NCBI GenBank assembly: GCA_900759575.1
Contig: CAAEVU010000301.1
Span: 1 to 6,312 of the forward strand
Length of the DNA: 6,312 nucleotides
DNA from: Clostridia bacterium
GTDB taxonomy: Bacteria > Bacillota > Clostridia > Oscillospirales > Acutalibacteraceae
Direction: 5' to 3'
Part shown: positions 5,287 through 6,312 of the stretch, piece by piece
How positions within the stretch are numbered: the first letter of the stretch is position 1
Layout of the letters: each line of letters begins with the position of its first letter
The notes under the pieces: model-generated
Seen by the model: only the letters and a program-made list of their open reading frames with translations
What the model was told of the DNA's origin: nothing
The model's database searches: none
Program-made: the position numbers and the translations under genes

Positions 5287-6312
5287 GTGGACTTCGACGT
5301 GGAAACAAAATTTGTAGGCGACGCTTACGGAGGAGGATTTGCCTGTGGGCTTTCCTTGAGCCGGAGCGGGACCATCGAGGAGTTTCAGCAAACAGAAGAA
5401 ACCCCGGAAGCATCCCGCTATGAAAACGGAAAAGGGCAGGTGCTCACGCTGCAGAAGCGAAAAGACGGGGAAGCTCTTCGCGTGTGGACGGAAATGACCA
5501 ACCAGGGATCGGACACGGTCACCTTGGAAATGTTGGCGTCGTTTGCGCTGAAAAACGTGAAAGCCGATAAAATTTACCGGCTGCAATCTTTCTGGAGCGC
5601 AGAAGGAAAGTTGCGGGAAGAGAGCATTTTTGACCTGCACTTGGAACCCTCCTGGAACAGATGCAGCACTCGGGTGGAGCGGTTTGGCAATGTGGGTTCC
5701 ATGCCGGTGCGGAAATACTTTCCGTTCTTGGCGCTGGAGGATAGTACAACAGGCTATGTTATTGCAATCCAGCTTTATTGCGGCGCGTCTTGGCAAATAG
5801 AGATCACTGTCAGGGAAAGCGAGCTGCTCATGGTCACCGGCGGTCTTGCAGACCGGGAATTGGGCCATTGGCAGCGGAAAGTGGCTCCCGGGGAGACCTT
5901 TACCACTCCTGAAGCGGTCATCGCGGAAGGGGATTCCCTGTATGAAGCTTGCGCCAAACTGGTGGCAGCCCAGCATCCTCAAATTTCCCCAGTGGACGAC
6001 CATATGGGGATCTTGTTCAACGAATATTGCACTACCTGGGGCAATGCCAGCTTGGAAAACGTGAAAAAGATCTGTGACCGGCTGGAAGGCAAGGGGATTC
6101 AATTCTTTGTGATCGACTGCGGCTGGTATGGCAAGGGGGAGGATTGGCCCTTGAGCGTGGGGGATTGGGACGTGAACCAGAACCGGTTCCCCGGGGGGAT
6201 GAAACTGGCGGCCGATTACATCCGTTCCAAAGGTATGGTGCCTGGCCTGTGGTTTGAAATGGAATCTCTTGGCCCTGCCTGCCAGTATTTCAACGACCCC
6301 ACCCACCTGGTA
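5287..6312 (+). CDS. GH36-type alpha-galactosidase-like glycosidase (partial, cut by window edge)
   Basis: The first 342 residues of a GH36/melibiase-type enzyme are present; the frame is still open at the last base. Residues about 1-235 form the N-terminal beta-sandwich domain. The TIM barrel begins near 240, with FNEYCTTWGN (244-253), FFVIDCGWYG (273-282), GDWDVNQNRFPGG (292-304) and GLWFEMES (320-327). The catalytic nucleophile (KWD-type motif) and acid/base Asp would lie beyond the window. Classical alpha-galactosidases have DDGW where this protein has D277-C278-G-W, which may alter specificity. The N-terminal domain is shorter than in the large bacterial alpha-galactosidases (the motif occurs near residue 280, not 365). 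There is no signal peptide, so it is cytoplasmic. The GTG at 5287 has AAGGAG (5272-5277) nine bases upstream. The alternative in-frame GTG at 5221 has no good site. The gene has its own promoter and operator and is divergent from fucU. Confidence 0.85.
   Translation, partial: MDFDVETKFVGDAYGGGFACGLSLSRSGTIEEFQQTEETPEASRYENGKGQVLTLQKRKDGEALRVWTEMTNQGSDTVTLEMLASFALKNVKADKIYRLQSFWSAEGKLREESIFDLHLEPSWNRCSTRVERFGNVGSMPVRKYFPFLALEDSTTGYVIAIQLYCGASWQIEITVRESELLMVTGGLADRELGHWQRKVAPGETFTTPEAVIAEGDSLYEACAKLVAAQHPQISPVDDHMGILFNEYCTTWGNASLENVKKICDRLEGKGIQFFVIDCGWYGKGEDWPLSVGDWDVNQNRFPGGMKLAADYIRSKGMVPGLWFEMESLGPACQYFNDPTHLV

Noticed and set aside
5280..5427. ATG at 5280 opening an arginine-rich 46-codon frame
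   Set aside because: It overlaps the GH36 gene in another frame, is too close to the ribosome site, and shows no family resemblance.
5188..6306. Long minus-strand open frame (372 codons) opposite the GH36 gene
   Set aside because: It is the shadow of a frame with clear GH36 motifs. It has no domain of its own and would run through the GH36 operator region.
1..6312. CRISPR arrays, tRNA or rRNA genes, insertion sequences and phage genes
   Set aside because: None was found: no spaced direct repeats, no tRNA-like cloverleaf, no transposase motifs or terminal inverted repeats.

Overview
The window looks like chromosomal DNA of a Gram-positive anaerobe, most likely a gut-type clostridium (Oscillospiraceae/Lachnospiraceae-like). 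The reasons are moderately high GC coding sequence, strong AGGAGG-type ribosome binding sites, GTG starts, hairpin-plus-T terminators, a four-cluster ferredoxin, and a GH43 protein whose sequence type I associate with these families. The species cannot be named from the sequence.

Left part (1-2719). After a strong intrinsic terminator (36-99), possibly an attenuator, and about 200 bases of leader, three genes run rightwards in a tight operon. They encode a 4x[4Fe-4S] ferredoxin, a FAD/NAD-dependent oxidoreductase and a GXGXG beta-helix protein, and the operon ends in an intrinsic terminator. These three match the accessory subunits of the split ('archaeal-type') glutamate synthase. The amidotransferase and FMN synthase subunits are not in the window and, if adjacent, must lie to the left of position 1.

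Right part (2720-6312). This is a carbohydrate-use locus: a GH43-type glycosidase with a C-terminal beta-sandwich (2905-4329, +), an L-fucose mutarotase FucU (4468-4899, -) that converges on it across a cluster of terminator hairpins, and a divergently transcribed GH36-type glycosidase (5287 to the window edge, +). None has a visible secretion signal, so they probably act on imported oligosaccharides and the sugars released from them.

The most interesting signal is regulatory. Each of the three carbohydrate genes has its own recognisable sigma-A promoter with a 17-base spacer. Each promoter is followed, at nearly the same distance (centre about 17-18 bases past the -10 box), by an AAACG-type palindrome resembling LacI/GalR-family operators. 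This suggests a three-promoter regulon under one local sugar-responsive repressor. A second point of interest is that the GH36 protein has DCGW where classical alpha-galactosidases have DDGW, which hints at a substrate lacking the galactose C6 hydroxyl.
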